A stretch of DNA of 64,000 bases from Cuneatibacter caecimuris (GCF_004216775.1 NZ_SGXF01000004.1:124001-188000), one strand, 5' to 3'. Shown: positions 46,745 to 55,229, counted from the stretch's first letter. Notes: generated by a model from the sequence alone, not told the origin. Numbers and translations are program-made.

Positions 46745-46775
46745 ATTATAAACTTTTGTGCAACACAAAGGTCAA
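46745..46775 (-). promoter_or_regulatory. MerR-type promoter (19-bp spacer) with dyad, for the lipoprotein gene
   Basis: Minus strand: -35 TTGACC (46775-46770), spacer of exactly 19 bp (46769-46751), -10 TATAAT (46750-46745). The near-perfect dyad CTTTTGTG-CAA-CACAAAGG (46753-46771) fills the spacer. Overlong spacers with a central dyad are the hallmark of promoters activated by MerR-family proteins; the adjacent MerR gene starts at 46790. Confidence 0.8.
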
Positions 46776-46789
46776 GGGAGAATTGCAAA

Positions 46790-47581
46790 ATGAAAAAATT
46801 TTATTCCGTTGGTATGGCTGCAAAGGCGGCTCATATAACCAGTGAAACATTACGGCACTATGACCGGATCGGGCTCGTAAAACCAAGCAGAAAAGATGAT
46901 TTTACAAATTACCGCTACTATACAGAGGAAGACCTTGTGCGTATTAATACGGTCCGCGCTTTACAGCAGATGGATTTATCCCTTCAAAAAATCAAAGAAG
47001 TTTTAGAATATGAAGACCTTCAAAAGATCATCAGCTTTTTAACGGAGGCAGAAAAAAGAGCGGAGGAAAAAATTAAATTACTTCAAAACAGCAAAGAAAA
47101 GATTCAGTTGGCGAAATCTGGATATGAGCGTAAATATCGCGAACAGCGCCATACAGAGGGGATTATCACCAGATATTTTCCGGAACGGGTTATCATGTTG
47201 TCTGACACGCTGGAAACCCCAACTCTCAATAATCTTTGGAATTATTTGAGCCATTTCTATAGTAAAATTGAATTACTGCAAAAAGAGCAATTCACATTTG
47301 AAGATCTGGCTGGTATTTATACAGAAAACGGGGTGTCTAAACTATTTGCCGTATGTATCCGCTATGAAAATATTGACGGATTAAAGATATTGCCCGGCGG
47401 TAACTATCTCTGTACAGACTGCGCAGAAGAGGACAGGGAGAATAAAATAAAGGAATTGCTGCATATAGCACACAATGAACATAATGCCAGCCCTGAATTT
47501 ATTGTGCAGCAGATTGTTATATCAGGAATACTGCAATGGAATTATCAATTGCAGGTCTATTTAGGAAATCAAAGTATTTAA
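46790..47581 (+). CDS. MerR-family transcriptional activator
   Basis: N-terminal MerR domain (KFYSVGMAAKAAHITSETLR then HYDRIGLVKPSR, NYRYYTEEDLVRI), a coiled-coil dimer helix (EAEKRAEEKIKLLQNSKEKI), and a C-terminal GyrI/effector-binding-like domain (IITRYFPERVIMLSD). 263 residues. It is divergent from the lipoprotein gene, sharing a promoter region of MerR type, so it probably senses a small molecule and controls that gene and itself. Confidence 0.9.
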   Translation: MKKFYSVGMAAKAAHITSETLRHYDRIGLVKPSRKDDFTNYRYYTEEDLVRINTVRALQQMDLSLQKIKEVLEYEDLQKIISFLTEAEKRAEEKIKLLQNSKEKIQLAKSGYERKYREQRHTEGIITRYFPERVIMLSDTLETPTLNNLWNYLSHFYSKIELLQKEQFTFEDLAGIYTENGVSKLFAVCIRYENIDGLKILPGGNYLCTDCAEEDRENKIKELLHIAHNEHNASPEFIVQQIVISGILQWNYQLQVYLGNQSI

Positions 47582-47771
47582 CAATGAATGTATGCTTTTA
47601 GGATGCCGCCTGATAAGTCTTGTTTTACAGCAAAACATGAGAATCAGAGAATTCATATAAAAAGATATAATTATTAGACAAATAAAAAAATATATTTAAA
47701 AAGCAAATACCATAATAAATTTTCGGATAAATACATTGATTTAAAGTGTTTATATTTTTTTAATAATAACA

Positions 47772-47814
47772 TTAGCACTCAAGGCTTGACAGTGCTAACA
47801 ATTAATGTTATAAC
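47772..47814 (+). promoter_or_regulatory. CIRCE element and sigma-A promoter of hsp20
   Basis: TTAGCACTC, nine bases, then CAGTGCTAA (47772-47798): CIRCE, the HrcA operator, with a single mismatch to the consensus right arm. A promoter TTGACA (47786-47791), 17-bp spacer, TATAAC (47809-47814) overlaps it, so HrcA binding would block RNA polymerase. The rest of the 306-nt gap (47582-47887) is AT-rich without other features. Confidence 0.9.
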
Positions 47815-47887
47815 ATACACGTAAGAAATAAACAGGCAGTTTTAAAGCTTGAAAAATAAAGCAGACAGGATTAAGGAGGAATGACCT

Positions 47888-48304
47888 ATGTTGATGCCCA
47901 GAACTACTTTTGATTTAATTGACGAGATGTTTGAACCTTTCTTTGCGACTCAGGAAAAGCGTCCTGTTGCGATGAAAACAGATATTCTGGAAAAAGACGG
48001 AAATTATATTATGGAAATTGATTTGCCCGGTTATAAAAAAGACGAAATAAAGGCAGAGCTGAAAAAGGGTTATCTGACCATTACGGCAGAAAAGACTGCT
48101 GAGGACAATGATATGGACAAGAATGGCAGCTATATCCGCCGGGAACGCTACAGCGGCAAATGCCAGAGAAGTTATTTTGTGGGCGAGGCCCTGCGCCAGG
48201 AAGATATGAAAGCCAGATTCGAAAATGGTATTCTGACCCTGGTGTTCCCTAAGGAGGCCCCCAAGCAGGTAGAGGAAAACAGATTTATCTCCATTGAAGG
48301 ATAA
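47888..48304 (+). CDS. Hsp20/alpha-crystallin small heat-shock protein
   Basis: ATP-independent holdase chaperone that keeps unfolding proteins soluble. The alpha-crystallin domain covers about residues 28-135: MKTDILEKDGNYIMEIDLPG, YIRRERYSGKCQRSYFVGE and the GILTLVFPKE core. 138 residues, typical of Clostridium Hsp18. AAGGAGGA precedes the ATG. The CIRCE site predicts HrcA repression and heat induction; a strong terminator follows. Confidence 0.95.
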   Translation: MLMPRTTFDLIDEMFEPFFATQEKRPVAMKTDILEKDGNYIMEIDLPGYKKDEIKAELKKGYLTITAEKTAEDNDMDKNGSYIRRERYSGKCQRSYFVGEALRQEDMKARFENGILTLVFPKEAPKQVEENRFISIEG

Positions 48305-48336
48305 GACGAAAAGAATAAACCAGACAGGCTGGGAGT

Positions 48337-48380
48337 GCCGCAAAACCATTTGTTCAGATGGTTTTGCGGCATTTTTGTTT
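48337..48380 (+). terminator. terminator of hsp20
   Basis: Perfect 13-bp stem GCCGCAAAACCAT/ATGGTTTTGCGGC with an 8-nt loop, followed by ATTTTTGTTTT. Confidence 0.92.
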
Positions 48381-48488
48381 TACGTAATAATAACATATAT
48401 TTAATTATGAAAGGATGGTTGATTTAACCTGCCAGTGATAATTTGATATAGGTAAGTATTGAAAAGAGAAATAATCAGGAGGAAAACC

Positions 48489-49259
48489 ATGCTGGAATTA
48501 AAACATATCCAAAAGTCTTTTGACGGAAAACCGGTATTAAAGGATATTTCTATTCAGGTTGAGGAGGGAGAAATCGTTTCTATTCTCGGCCCGTCCGGAT
48601 GCGGAAAAACAACCCTGCTTAATCTTATTCTTGGAATTATAAAAGCAGACAGCGGTGAAATTCTTTATAACGGAGAAGATCTGACGGATGTTTTCATGGA
48701 AAAGAGGGGATTTAATATTGTATTTCAGGATTACGCCCTTTTCCCGAATCTAAATGTTTTTAAAAATATTACCTATGGGCTGAAGAACCGTCCGGAGATT
48801 TCCAGCAGGAAAGAAGTTGAAGAACTGATTGATCTTCTGGGCCTTCGGGAACATCTTGACAAAAATATTGAGCAGCTTTCCGGAGGCCAGAAACAGCGGG
48901 TCGCTTTGGCCCGCACCATGGTGATGAAACCCAGGATTCTGCTTTTGGATGAACCGCTGTCCGCTTTGGACGGCGTGATTAAAGAGTCCATTAAGGACCG
49001 GATTAAAACAATAGCAAGGGAATATCATCTCACTACGATTATTGTGACTCATGACCCGGAGGAAGCGCTGACGTTATCCGACAGAGTATTGATTATTAAT
49101 CAGGGGACAGTCTCCCAGTATGCGCCCCCGGAAAATATTATTCATGCTCCTAAAAACGAATTTGTGCGGAAATTCATTCTGAATCAGTTGGAGATCAAAC
49201 GGAACAACATATACGCTCTGTTCGGCAACCGGGTGACAGCGGAAACACAGGCAGTATAA
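48489..49259 (+). CDS. 2-aminoethylphosphonate ABC transporter, ATP-binding protein
   Basis: Energises phosphonate uptake. Walker A GPSGCGKTTL, Q-loop VFQDYALFP, signature LSGGQKQRVALARTM and Walker B ILLLDEPLSALD are intact; the His switch is VTHDPEEAL. GGAGG precedes the ATG at 48489 (an upstream in-frame start at 48459 has none). It lacks a C-terminal TOBE extension (about 256 residues). Substrate assignment rests on the operon: fused permease, binding protein, phnW and phnX follow. Confidence 0.88.
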   Translation: MLELKHIQKSFDGKPVLKDISIQVEEGEIVSILGPSGCGKTTLLNLILGIIKADSGEILYNGEDLTDVFMEKRGFNIVFQDYALFPNLNVFKNITYGLKNRPEISSRKEVEELIDLLGLREHLDKNIEQLSGGQKQRVALARTMVMKPRILLLDEPLSALDGVIKESIKDRIKTIAREYHLTTIIVTHDPEEALTLSDRVLIINQGTVSQYAPPENIIHAPKNEFVRKFILNQLEIKRNNIYALFGNRVTAETQAV

Positions 49260-49261
49260 AT

Positions 49262-50896
49262 ATGAATAAGAAGCAAAAGAATATAGAACTAAAACTTATT
49301 TTCTGGATTATCATAACCCTGTTTCTGTTATTTTTGGCAGTTCCTCTGCTGATTTTACTGGTCAAATCTTTCTGGGGAGAGCAGGGCGCGACTTTGGAAT
49401 TCTATGCTTCTGTAATAACCGGAAAAGATTTTATGCCGGCCTTGTGCAACAGTTTTCTGGTAGCGGCTGCGGCTGCGCTGGCTGCATCTGCGATCGCATT
49501 TATCCTGGCGTATACGATCCATTATACAAAGATCCCCGTTTGGATGAAGAGGCTGATTAAAGCAGTGGCCATGCTGCCAATGCTTCTTCCTACCATCACA
49601 TATGGTTTTGCAATTATTTATTCCTTTGGCAGACAGGGGCTGATCACCAGGCTTCTGGGCATACAGCTTTTTCAAATATACGGTTTTGGAGGGCTTCTTA
49701 CTGGTTATGTGATTTATACGATTCCGGTGGCGTTTATGCTGATTCATAATACCATGGGATATATTGACAAAAGGGCTTTAGTGGTGTCTAAAGTGATGGG
49801 AGACAGGAATTTTTCCACCTTTTGGATCGCGGTGATGCGGCCGCTCCTGGGCACCCTGGCGGGAGCTTTCATACAGGCATTTTTTCTGAGTTTTACAGAT
49901 TTTGGGATACCGGCTTCCGTAGGCGGAAGCTATGATGTGGTGGCTACGGTCCTCTATAATCAAATGCTGGGAGGAATTCCGGATTTTAACCGGGGAGCTG
50001 TAGTGGCGGCGGTTATGCTGATCCCTTCTGTGGGAAGCATTTGCTTGCTCCGGCTGCTGGAGCGGTTCAATATCCGGTACAGCCGGATATCGGAAATCGA
50101 GCTGCGTAAGGACAGAGTCCGTGATATTAGTTGGGGAACCACAGGAACTGTATTGTCAGTTGTTGTTTTATCCATCTTTGCAGTAGTGTTTGTGGTGCCA
50201 ATAGTACAGGAATGGCCATATAAAACGGGTTTTTCTCTGGAACATTTTCGTGCAGTATTTGCAGATAATGAATTGCGGAGCTCTTACATACATTCCCTTA
50301 CCATGTCATTTTTAACGGCGCTGTTCGGCACAATGCTGGCTTACGGCGCAGCCCTGATCACAGCGCGCAGCACGCTTCATGCAGGATATAAACGTATAAT
50401 TGACGGCATTTCACTTATAACGAATGCAATCCCGGGCATGGTTTTGGGCGTTGCCTACATGTTTTTGTTTCCGGGGACTCCGCTGCAGAATACCCTGATT
50501 TTAATGGTTCTTTGCAACATTGTGCATTATTTTTCCACACCTTATTTAATGATAAAAAATTCTCTTTCCAAAATGAATGCCGGATGGGAGACAACTGCTA
50601 TGCTGATGGGGGACAGCTGGCTGAAGACGATTGTCAGGGTAATAACACCAAATGCACTATCCAGCCTTTTGGAAGTATTTAGTTACTACTTTATTAATTC
50701 CATGGTTACAATCAGCGCGCTGGTATTTATTGCAGGCGCAAGGACTATGGTGCTGACCACAAAAATTAAACAGCTGCAGTACATTAATAAATTCAATGAA
50801 GTATTTGTTTTATCATTGCTGATTCTGGCAACCAACCTTGCTGCTAAAGCCCTGTTCTCATGGCTTGCAAAAAAAATATCTAATAATAAACCATAA
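49262..50896 (+). CDS. 2-aminoethylphosphonate ABC transporter, fused permease
   Basis: 544 residues with two BPD-transport inner-membrane domains in one chain: about 12 membrane helices, first domain 15-280 (including SKVMGDRNFSTFWIAVMRPL), second domain 290-540 (with LMGDSWLKTIVRVITPNALS as the coupling loop). The same layout is known for iron and phosphonate permeases (PhnU2-type). The start lies two bases after the ATPase stop with no good ribosome site, implying translational coupling. Confidence 0.87.
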   Translation: MNKKQKNIELKLIFWIIITLFLLFLAVPLLILLVKSFWGEQGATLEFYASVITGKDFMPALCNSFLVAAAAALAASAIAFILAYTIHYTKIPVWMKRLIKAVAMLPMLLPTITYGFAIIYSFGRQGLITRLLGIQLFQIYGFGGLLTGYVIYTIPVAFMLIHNTMGYIDKRALVVSKVMGDRNFSTFWIAVMRPLLGTLAGAFIQAFFLSFTDFGIPASVGGSYDVVATVLYNQMLGGIPDFNRGAVVAAVMLIPSVGSICLLRLLERFNIRYSRISEIELRKDRVRDISWGTTGTVLSVVVLSIFAVVFVVPIVQEWPYKTGFSLEHFRAVFADNELRSSYIHSLTMSFLTALFGTMLAYGAALITARSTLHAGYKRIIDGISLITNAIPGMVLGVAYMFLFPGTPLQNTLILMVLCNIVHYFSTPYLMIKNSLSKMNAGWETTAMLMGDSWLKTIVRVITPNALSSLLEVFSYYFINSMVTISALVFIAGARTMVLTTKIKQLQYINKFNEVFVLSLLILATNLAAKALFSWLAKKISNNKP

Positions 50897-50917
50897 AGGA
50901 AAAGAAAGGAATTTAAC

Positions 50918-51925
50918 ATGAAATTGAAAAAACTATCTGTACTATGCCTGACGATGGCAGTTACGATTGCCGCGATATCCGGATGCGGAGCTGATGGCAG
51001 TGGAAATGTTTCTGCCGGAGCAGGAGAACAGGTCATCATTTATTCCAATGCGGATGATGAAGCCCTTACGGCAATGAAAAACGCATTGGACGCCAATGGA
51101 TTTAAGGGAAAGTATATTGTCCAGGGCTTCGGTACTTCTGAACTGGGAGGAAAATTGATTGCAGAAGGAAAAAACCTGGAGGCAGATCTGGTGACAATGA
51201 GTACCTTTTATCTGCAGAGCGCCCAGGAAAAAAATAATATGTTCCTGCCGCTGGAATTCGATGTAAACACAATAGAGATTTTTGAAAATTACTGCGCGCC
51301 GATTACTTCCCAAGAGGGCGCAATTATTCTGAATACTGAGCTGATGGAACAGGAAGGACTTCCCCGGCCTGAAAGCTTAAAGGACCTTGCGGACCCTGTC
51401 TATGAGGGCCATTTGGCCGTCACTGATATTCAATCTTCCTCCACCGCATGGCTTTTAATCCAGGCACTTGCGGACGCTTACGGAGAGGAAGGGGCTGAAG
51501 AAACTCTCTCTGCGATTTACAAAAATGCAGGGGAACATATTGAAACCTCCGGTTCCGGGCCTCTGAAATTGTGCCGTGCAGGCGAAGTGGCAATCGGTTT
51601 TGGCCTGCGGCATCAGGCAGTGGCCGATCAGGCGGATGGCCTGCCCATTGATTATGTGGACCCGGAAGAAGGGAATTTCTCGTTAACTGAATCCGTGGCA
51701 GTATTGGATAAAGGGGAAAAGACTAACCCGGCAGCCATGGAAATGGCAAAATGTATTATACAGAACGGGCGTAAGGAACTTCAGCTGACCTATCCCAACC
51801 CCTTGTATAAAGGTGAAAGTTCGGATGCGGCTAACAAATCTGCCTATCCCAAAACATTTAAAGAGCCTTTAACTTTTGAACTGTTCCAAAAACATCAGGA
51901 ATTATCTGAAAATGCAAAACCCTGA
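50918..51925 (+). CDS. phosphonate ABC transporter substrate-binding lipoprotein
   Basis: Extracytoplasmic solute-binding protein of the Fe3+/2-aminoethylphosphonate type. A signal peptide ending in AAISGCG provides the lipid-attachment Cys at about residue 24. The mature part has VIIYSNADDEALTAMKNALD, the GTSELGGKLIAEG loop and ADLVTMSTFYLQSAQE, followed by PESLKDLADPVYEGHLAV. 335 residues. In operon after the permease; AAAGGAA-type ribosome site. Confidence 0.88.
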   Translation: MKLKKLSVLCLTMAVTIAAISGCGADGSGNVSAGAGEQVIIYSNADDEALTAMKNALDANGFKGKYIVQGFGTSELGGKLIAEGKNLEADLVTMSTFYLQSAQEKNNMFLPLEFDVNTIEIFENYCAPITSQEGAIILNTELMEQEGLPRPESLKDLADPVYEGHLAVTDIQSSSTAWLLIQALADAYGEEGAEETLSAIYKNAGEHIETSGSGPLKLCRAGEVAIGFGLRHQAVADQADGLPIDYVDPEEGNFSLTESVAVLDKGEKTNPAAMEMAKCIIQNGRKELQLTYPNPLYKGESSDAANKSAYPKTFKEPLTFELFQKHQELSENAKP

Positions 51926-51957
51926 TCCATAAAACAATTGAAAGGATGTACAAATTA

Positions 51958-53064
51958 ATGAATACTTATAAATTACTCACCCCCGGCCCTTTGACTACGA
52001 CGGATACAGTGAAACGGGAAATGCTGGTGGACCGCTGCACATGGGATGACGATTACAAAGCAATTACACAGGAGATCCGCTGCAGGCTGCTGGAACTGGC
52101 CGGAGTTTCAGATAAAGAATATACTTCAGTGCTGATGCAGGGAAGCGGGACCTTCGGCGTGGAAAGTGTTTTTTCCAGCATAATCGGCGGTCAGGACAAG
52201 GTTCTGATCTGTTCAAACGGCGCATACGGAGAGAGAATGACTCAGATATGCGGCCGGTGCCGTATTCCCTATATCCATTATCAGCAGGTTTATGATAAGA
52301 CGCCGGACGCGTCAGAAGTAGCGCGTATTTTGGCGGAAGATCCTGGGATCACTCATGTGGCCATGGTCCACAGTGAAACTACCAGCGGAATTTTAAATGA
52401 CATTCAGGCAGTTGGTAAAGCAGTGAAAGCGGCCGGGCGCACATTTATAGTGGACGCCATGTCTTCTTTTGGCGGGATGGAGATTCCTGTGGCTGAATGG
52501 GGCATAGATTTTCTGGTTTCCAGCGCCAATAAATGTATTCAGGGCGTCCCGGGATTTTCTTTTATCATTTGCCGGAGGGACAAGCTGCTTGCAAGCGAAG
52601 GAAATGCGCGCTCTCTGTCTCTGGATTTGCTGGACCAGTGGAAATGTATGGAGAAGGACGGGAAATGGAGGTTTACTTCTCCCACCCATGTGGTTCTGGC
52701 TTTTGCGCAGGCGCTGAAAGAGCTGGCAGCGGAAGGCGGTATTCCGGCCCGCAGAAGAAGGTATGAAGAAAATAACTGCCTTTTGATCAGAGAAATGGAG
52801 AAAATGGGTTTTACTGCTTATATTGACAGCGCTCATCAGGGACATATCATCACAACCTTTTTCTATCCGTCCGAGACTTCATTCTGTTTCGAAGATTTTT
52901 ACCGGTACATTAAAGAAAGAGGATATGCCATTTATCCTGGGAAGCTCACCGATATGGATACTTTCCGAATTGGAAACATCGGCGAAATCTACCCGGAAGA
53001 TATTCAAAAACTCATTCATATTATTTCCGAATTTCTTGTGGAACGGAAGGGGGAGGGCAAATGA
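51958..53064 (+). CDS. phnW: 2-aminoethylphosphonate-pyruvate aminotransferase PhnW
   Basis: PLP enzyme that moves the amino group of 2-aminoethylphosphonate to pyruvate, giving phosphonoacetaldehyde and alanine. Begins MNTYKLLTPGPLTTTDTVKR, with EMLVDRCTWDDDYKAITQEI and the PhnW-type MQGSGTFGVESVFSS; the PLP lysine lies in VSSANKCIQGVPGFSF. 368 residues. AAAGGATG lies before the ATG at 51958; the frame is open 12 nt further. Its stop overlaps phnX. Confidence 0.95.
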   Translation: MNTYKLLTPGPLTTTDTVKREMLVDRCTWDDDYKAITQEIRCRLLELAGVSDKEYTSVLMQGSGTFGVESVFSSIIGGQDKVLICSNGAYGERMTQICGRCRIPYIHYQQVYDKTPDASEVARILAEDPGITHVAMVHSETTSGILNDIQAVGKAVKAAGRTFIVDAMSSFGGMEIPVAEWGIDFLVSSANKCIQGVPGFSFIICRRDKLLASEGNARSLSLDLLDQWKCMEKDGKWRFTSPTHVVLAFAQALKELAAEGGIPARRRRYEENNCLLIREMEKMGFTAYIDSAHQGHIITTFFYPSETSFCFEDFYRYIKERGYAIYPGKLTDMDTFRIGNIGEIYPEDIQKLIHIISEFLVERKGEGK

Positions 53065-53840
53065 TCGAAGCAGTGATTTTTGACTGGGCAGGAACAACAG
53101 TCGATTATGGCTGTTTTGCACCGGTTCAGGCGTTTATGGAATCCTTTGCGCACTTTCATATACCTGTAACAATAGAGGAAACGAGAAAGCCCATGGGGAT
53201 GCTGAAAATTGAACATATCAGGACGATGCTGAAAATGGAACGGATCGCTGGACTATGGAAACGCGAGTATGGCCGTTTTGCTGATGACAGAGATGTTCAG
53301 GCAGTCTATGAACAGTTTGAACCAAAGCTGCTCTCTATTTTGAAGGATTTTTCCTCTCCAAAGCCATTTGTGTTGGAAACAATGGAGCAGCTTCGCAGGA
53401 TGGGGATAAAAGTAGGCTCTACTACGGGCTATACAGACAAGATGATGAATATTGTGGTTCCCAGGGCCGCTGAACTGGGGTACAGCCCTGATTTTTGGGT
53501 GAGTCCTGACAGTGTGGGCGGTGCAGGCCGCCCCAGCCCCTATATGATTTTTAAAAACCTTCAGGAATTACATGTATCATCCGTATATCATGCTGTTAAG
53601 GTTGGGGATACGGTTTCTGATATTCAGGAAGGAGTCAACGCAGGAGTATGGTCTGTAGGCATAGTTGAGGGAAGCTCGGAACTGGGGATGAGCCAGGCTG
53701 AATGGAATGCCCTGCCAGAGGCTGAGCGAGAGATTCTGGTAAAAAAAGTTGAAAAAACATTCCGGGATGCAGGGGCGCATTTTGTACTTTCAAATCTTTC
53801 CGGCTTACCGGATCTGATCTGTGCGCTGGGACTGCAGTAA
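53061..53840 (+). CDS. phnX: phosphonoacetaldehyde hydrolase PhnX (phosphonatase)
   Basis: HAD-superfamily enzyme cleaving the C-P bond of phosphonoacetaldehyde to acetaldehyde and phosphate. The HAD nucleophile is in VIFDWAGTTVDYG; the Schiff-base lysine region is KPMGMLKIEHI; GSTTGYTDKMM and the Asp of KVGDTVSDIQEG complete the site. 259 residues. GGGAGGG precedes the ATG, which overlaps the phnW stop (ATGA). With the transporter it makes a complete phosphonate-to-phosphate route. Confidence 0.95.
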   Translation: MIEAVIFDWAGTTVDYGCFAPVQAFMESFAHFHIPVTIEETRKPMGMLKIEHIRTMLKMERIAGLWKREYGRFADDRDVQAVYEQFEPKLLSILKDFSSPKPFVLETMEQLRRMGIKVGSTTGYTDKMMNIVVPRAAELGYSPDFWVSPDSVGGAGRPSPYMIFKNLQELHVSSVYHAVKVGDTVSDIQEGVNAGVWSVGIVEGSSELGMSQAEWNALPEAEREILVKKVEKTFRDAGAHFVLSNLSGLPDLICALGLQ

Positions 53841-53953
53841 AATTTGTACCGTTGATTGGCAAGAGATGTGCGTCAGAAGTCAGTAATGTTACAGAATTGC
53901 TTATCTGTGGTGATGAAATGATTATGCTTTAGTCAGGCAAGCGCAGGATAGAC

Positions 53954-53998
53954 AGAGAAGTGTGAATCCCAACAAGGGATCAATGCTTCTCTTTTTTC
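53954..53998 (+). terminator. terminator of the phosphonate operon
   Basis: AGAGAAG...CTTCTCT stem with an inner ATCCC/GGGAT hairpin, followed by six uridines. It lies 115 nt after phnX; the stretch between shows nothing else. Confidence 0.85.
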
Positions 53999-54022
53999 TT
54001 TATTTCACAGGAGACTGCGCTT

Positions 54023-54130
54023 CCAATGAAACAAAGCCCTCCGGAGGATGCGCACTGCGCGCGAAGGAAATATGGCCGCGAAAGCGACTGCGCTTCGGCG
54101 TGAGAGTCCGGCCAGCCGGACTCATTATTC
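54023..54130 (+). repeat. interspersed structured repeat, copy C
   Basis: Contains ATGAAACAAA, the palindrome CCTCCGGAGG, GGATGCGCACTGCGCGC and TATGGCCGCG. It aligns without gaps to copy A over about 75 nt and shares its first 30 nt with copy B. It ends with a GAGTCCGGC/GCCGGACTC hairpin followed by ATTATTCT. It lies between the phosphonate operon terminator and the serine recombinase gene. Confidence 0.75.
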
Positions 54131-54182
54131 TAGTTAAGAAAAACATACTTCAAAGTGGTTTTACAACAGTGTGAAAAAGAGC

Positions 54183-54241
54183 CCTTTTCGTATAAAATAG
54201 TAGCTGTCGGGAAAAACACTACCATCAATAAAACGAAAAGG
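54183..54241 (+). repeat. inverted repeat in the leader of the serine recombinase gene
   Basis: CCTTTTCGT (54183-54191) and ACGAAAAGG (54233-54241) are exact reverse complements; weaker pairing (TAGTAG with CTACCA) extends the arms inward. The right arm overlaps the ribosome site of the recombinase. It may be a binding/recombination site for the enzyme or a leader hairpin limiting its translation. Confidence 0.55.
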
Positions 54242-54250
54242 AGATAGATA

Positions 54251-54844
54251 TTGGTGAAAACATACGGCTATGTCAGAGTATCCACCAGGGATCAGAAAGA
54301 GGACCGGCAGATGATCGCAATGCAGGAATCAGGATTTTGTCTGGACAGGATCTATATGGACAAACTCAGCGGAAAAGATTTTATGCGTCCGCAGTACAGG
54401 CAGATGGTCAGGAAAATGAGGCAGGGAGATGTGCTGGTAGTGAAAAGCATCGACAGGCTGGGGAGGAATTATGATGAAATTCTGGACCAGTGGAGGTATC
54501 TGACCAGAGAAAAGGGAATTGATATTGTGGTGCTGGATATCCCTCTTCTGGATACCAGAAGAACCGACAGAAATCTGACAGGAACCTTTATTGCAGATCT
54601 GGTGCTGCAGATTTTATCTTATGTTGCCCAGACGGAACGTGAAAATATCCGCCAGAGGCAGAAAGAAGGAATTGAAGCGGCAAAAAGGAAGGGAGTGAAG
54701 TTTGGAAGGCCTCATTTGAAAATTCCGGAGGGATTTGAACAATTAAAAGAAGAATGGGCGGCTGGGCTGGTTTCTTCCCGGTCTGCAGCAAAACAGTTGA
54801 ACATTGCGCAGGACACATTCCTGAGATGGGCCAGAGAAGGGTAA
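54251..54844 (+). CDS. serine recombinase (resolvase/invertase family)
   Basis: Site-specific recombinase of about 197 residues. The catalytic Ser is in YGYVRVSTRDQ; the conserved Arg cluster is in KSIDRLGRNYDEIL, and the long E-helix is AQTERENIRQRQKEGIEAAK. The C-terminal helix-turn-helix is SSRSAAKQLNIAQDTFLRWA. The start is TTG (54251) or GTG (54254), with AAAGGAGA at suitable distance from both. No transposase or phage genes are adjacent, so it is an isolated resolvase/invertase-type gene; its target site is unknown. Confidence 0.93.
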   Translation: MVKTYGYVRVSTRDQKEDRQMIAMQESGFCLDRIYMDKLSGKDFMRPQYRQMVRKMRQGDVLVVKSIDRLGRNYDEILDQWRYLTREKGIDIVVLDIPLLDTRRTDRNLTGTFIADLVLQILSYVAQTERENIRQRQKEGIEAAKRKGVKFGRPHLKIPEGFEQLKEEWAAGLVSSRSAAKQLNIAQDTFLRWAREG

Positions 54845-54989
54845 AATAAGCTTAAACGATGGAAAAACTAGACTTTTTCGCGCGGATAAGATATAATAAA
54901 AACAGTTGAGGTTGGCATAACATTCAACCATGATTATGTATAATAAAATACGAACGAAATTTCCTGCTTTTCCGTTCAAGGGAGATATA

Positions 54990-55229
54990 ATGCTTACAAA
55001 AGAAAAAATAATCCGGAAAAATATGTGTCTGGACTGCCTGAACAGAGCAAACAGAAACAGAGTAAAGGTTAAAAAATCAGAGGTACTGGTCTACTTCACT
55101 CCTGAGATATGCTATTATTGCGGCAGGCCCAGGCACATATTGCGCAGACTGCGCCGTTTATCCATGTGGAAAATGCTGTTTCTGCGCCTTCCGCATGAGA
55201 AATATGTTAATCAGGCAAAAAAGGAATAA
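54990..55229 (+). CDS. small zinc-ribbon-like basic protein, unknown
   Basis: 79 residues with two CxxC pairs (MCLDCLNRAN and ICYYCGRPRHI) about 30 residues apart, followed by an Arg-rich stretch (RHILRRLRRLSMWKML), which suggests a zinc-stabilised nucleic-acid-binding protein. AGGGAG precedes the ATG at 54990; an upstream in-frame start (54930) lacks a ribosome site. The 3' end overlaps the convergent DUF6199 gene by about 23 nt. No family was recognised. Confidence 0.6.
   Translation: MLTKEKIIRKNMCLDCLNRANRNRVKVKKSEVLVYFTPEICYYCGRPRHILRRLRRLSMWKMLFLRLPHEKYVNQAKKE

Noticed and set aside
54251-54844. Prophage or conjugative-element integration module
   Set aside because: The recombinase is a short resolvase/invertase type with no phage, transposase or conjugation genes nearby and no recognisable attachment-site duplication.
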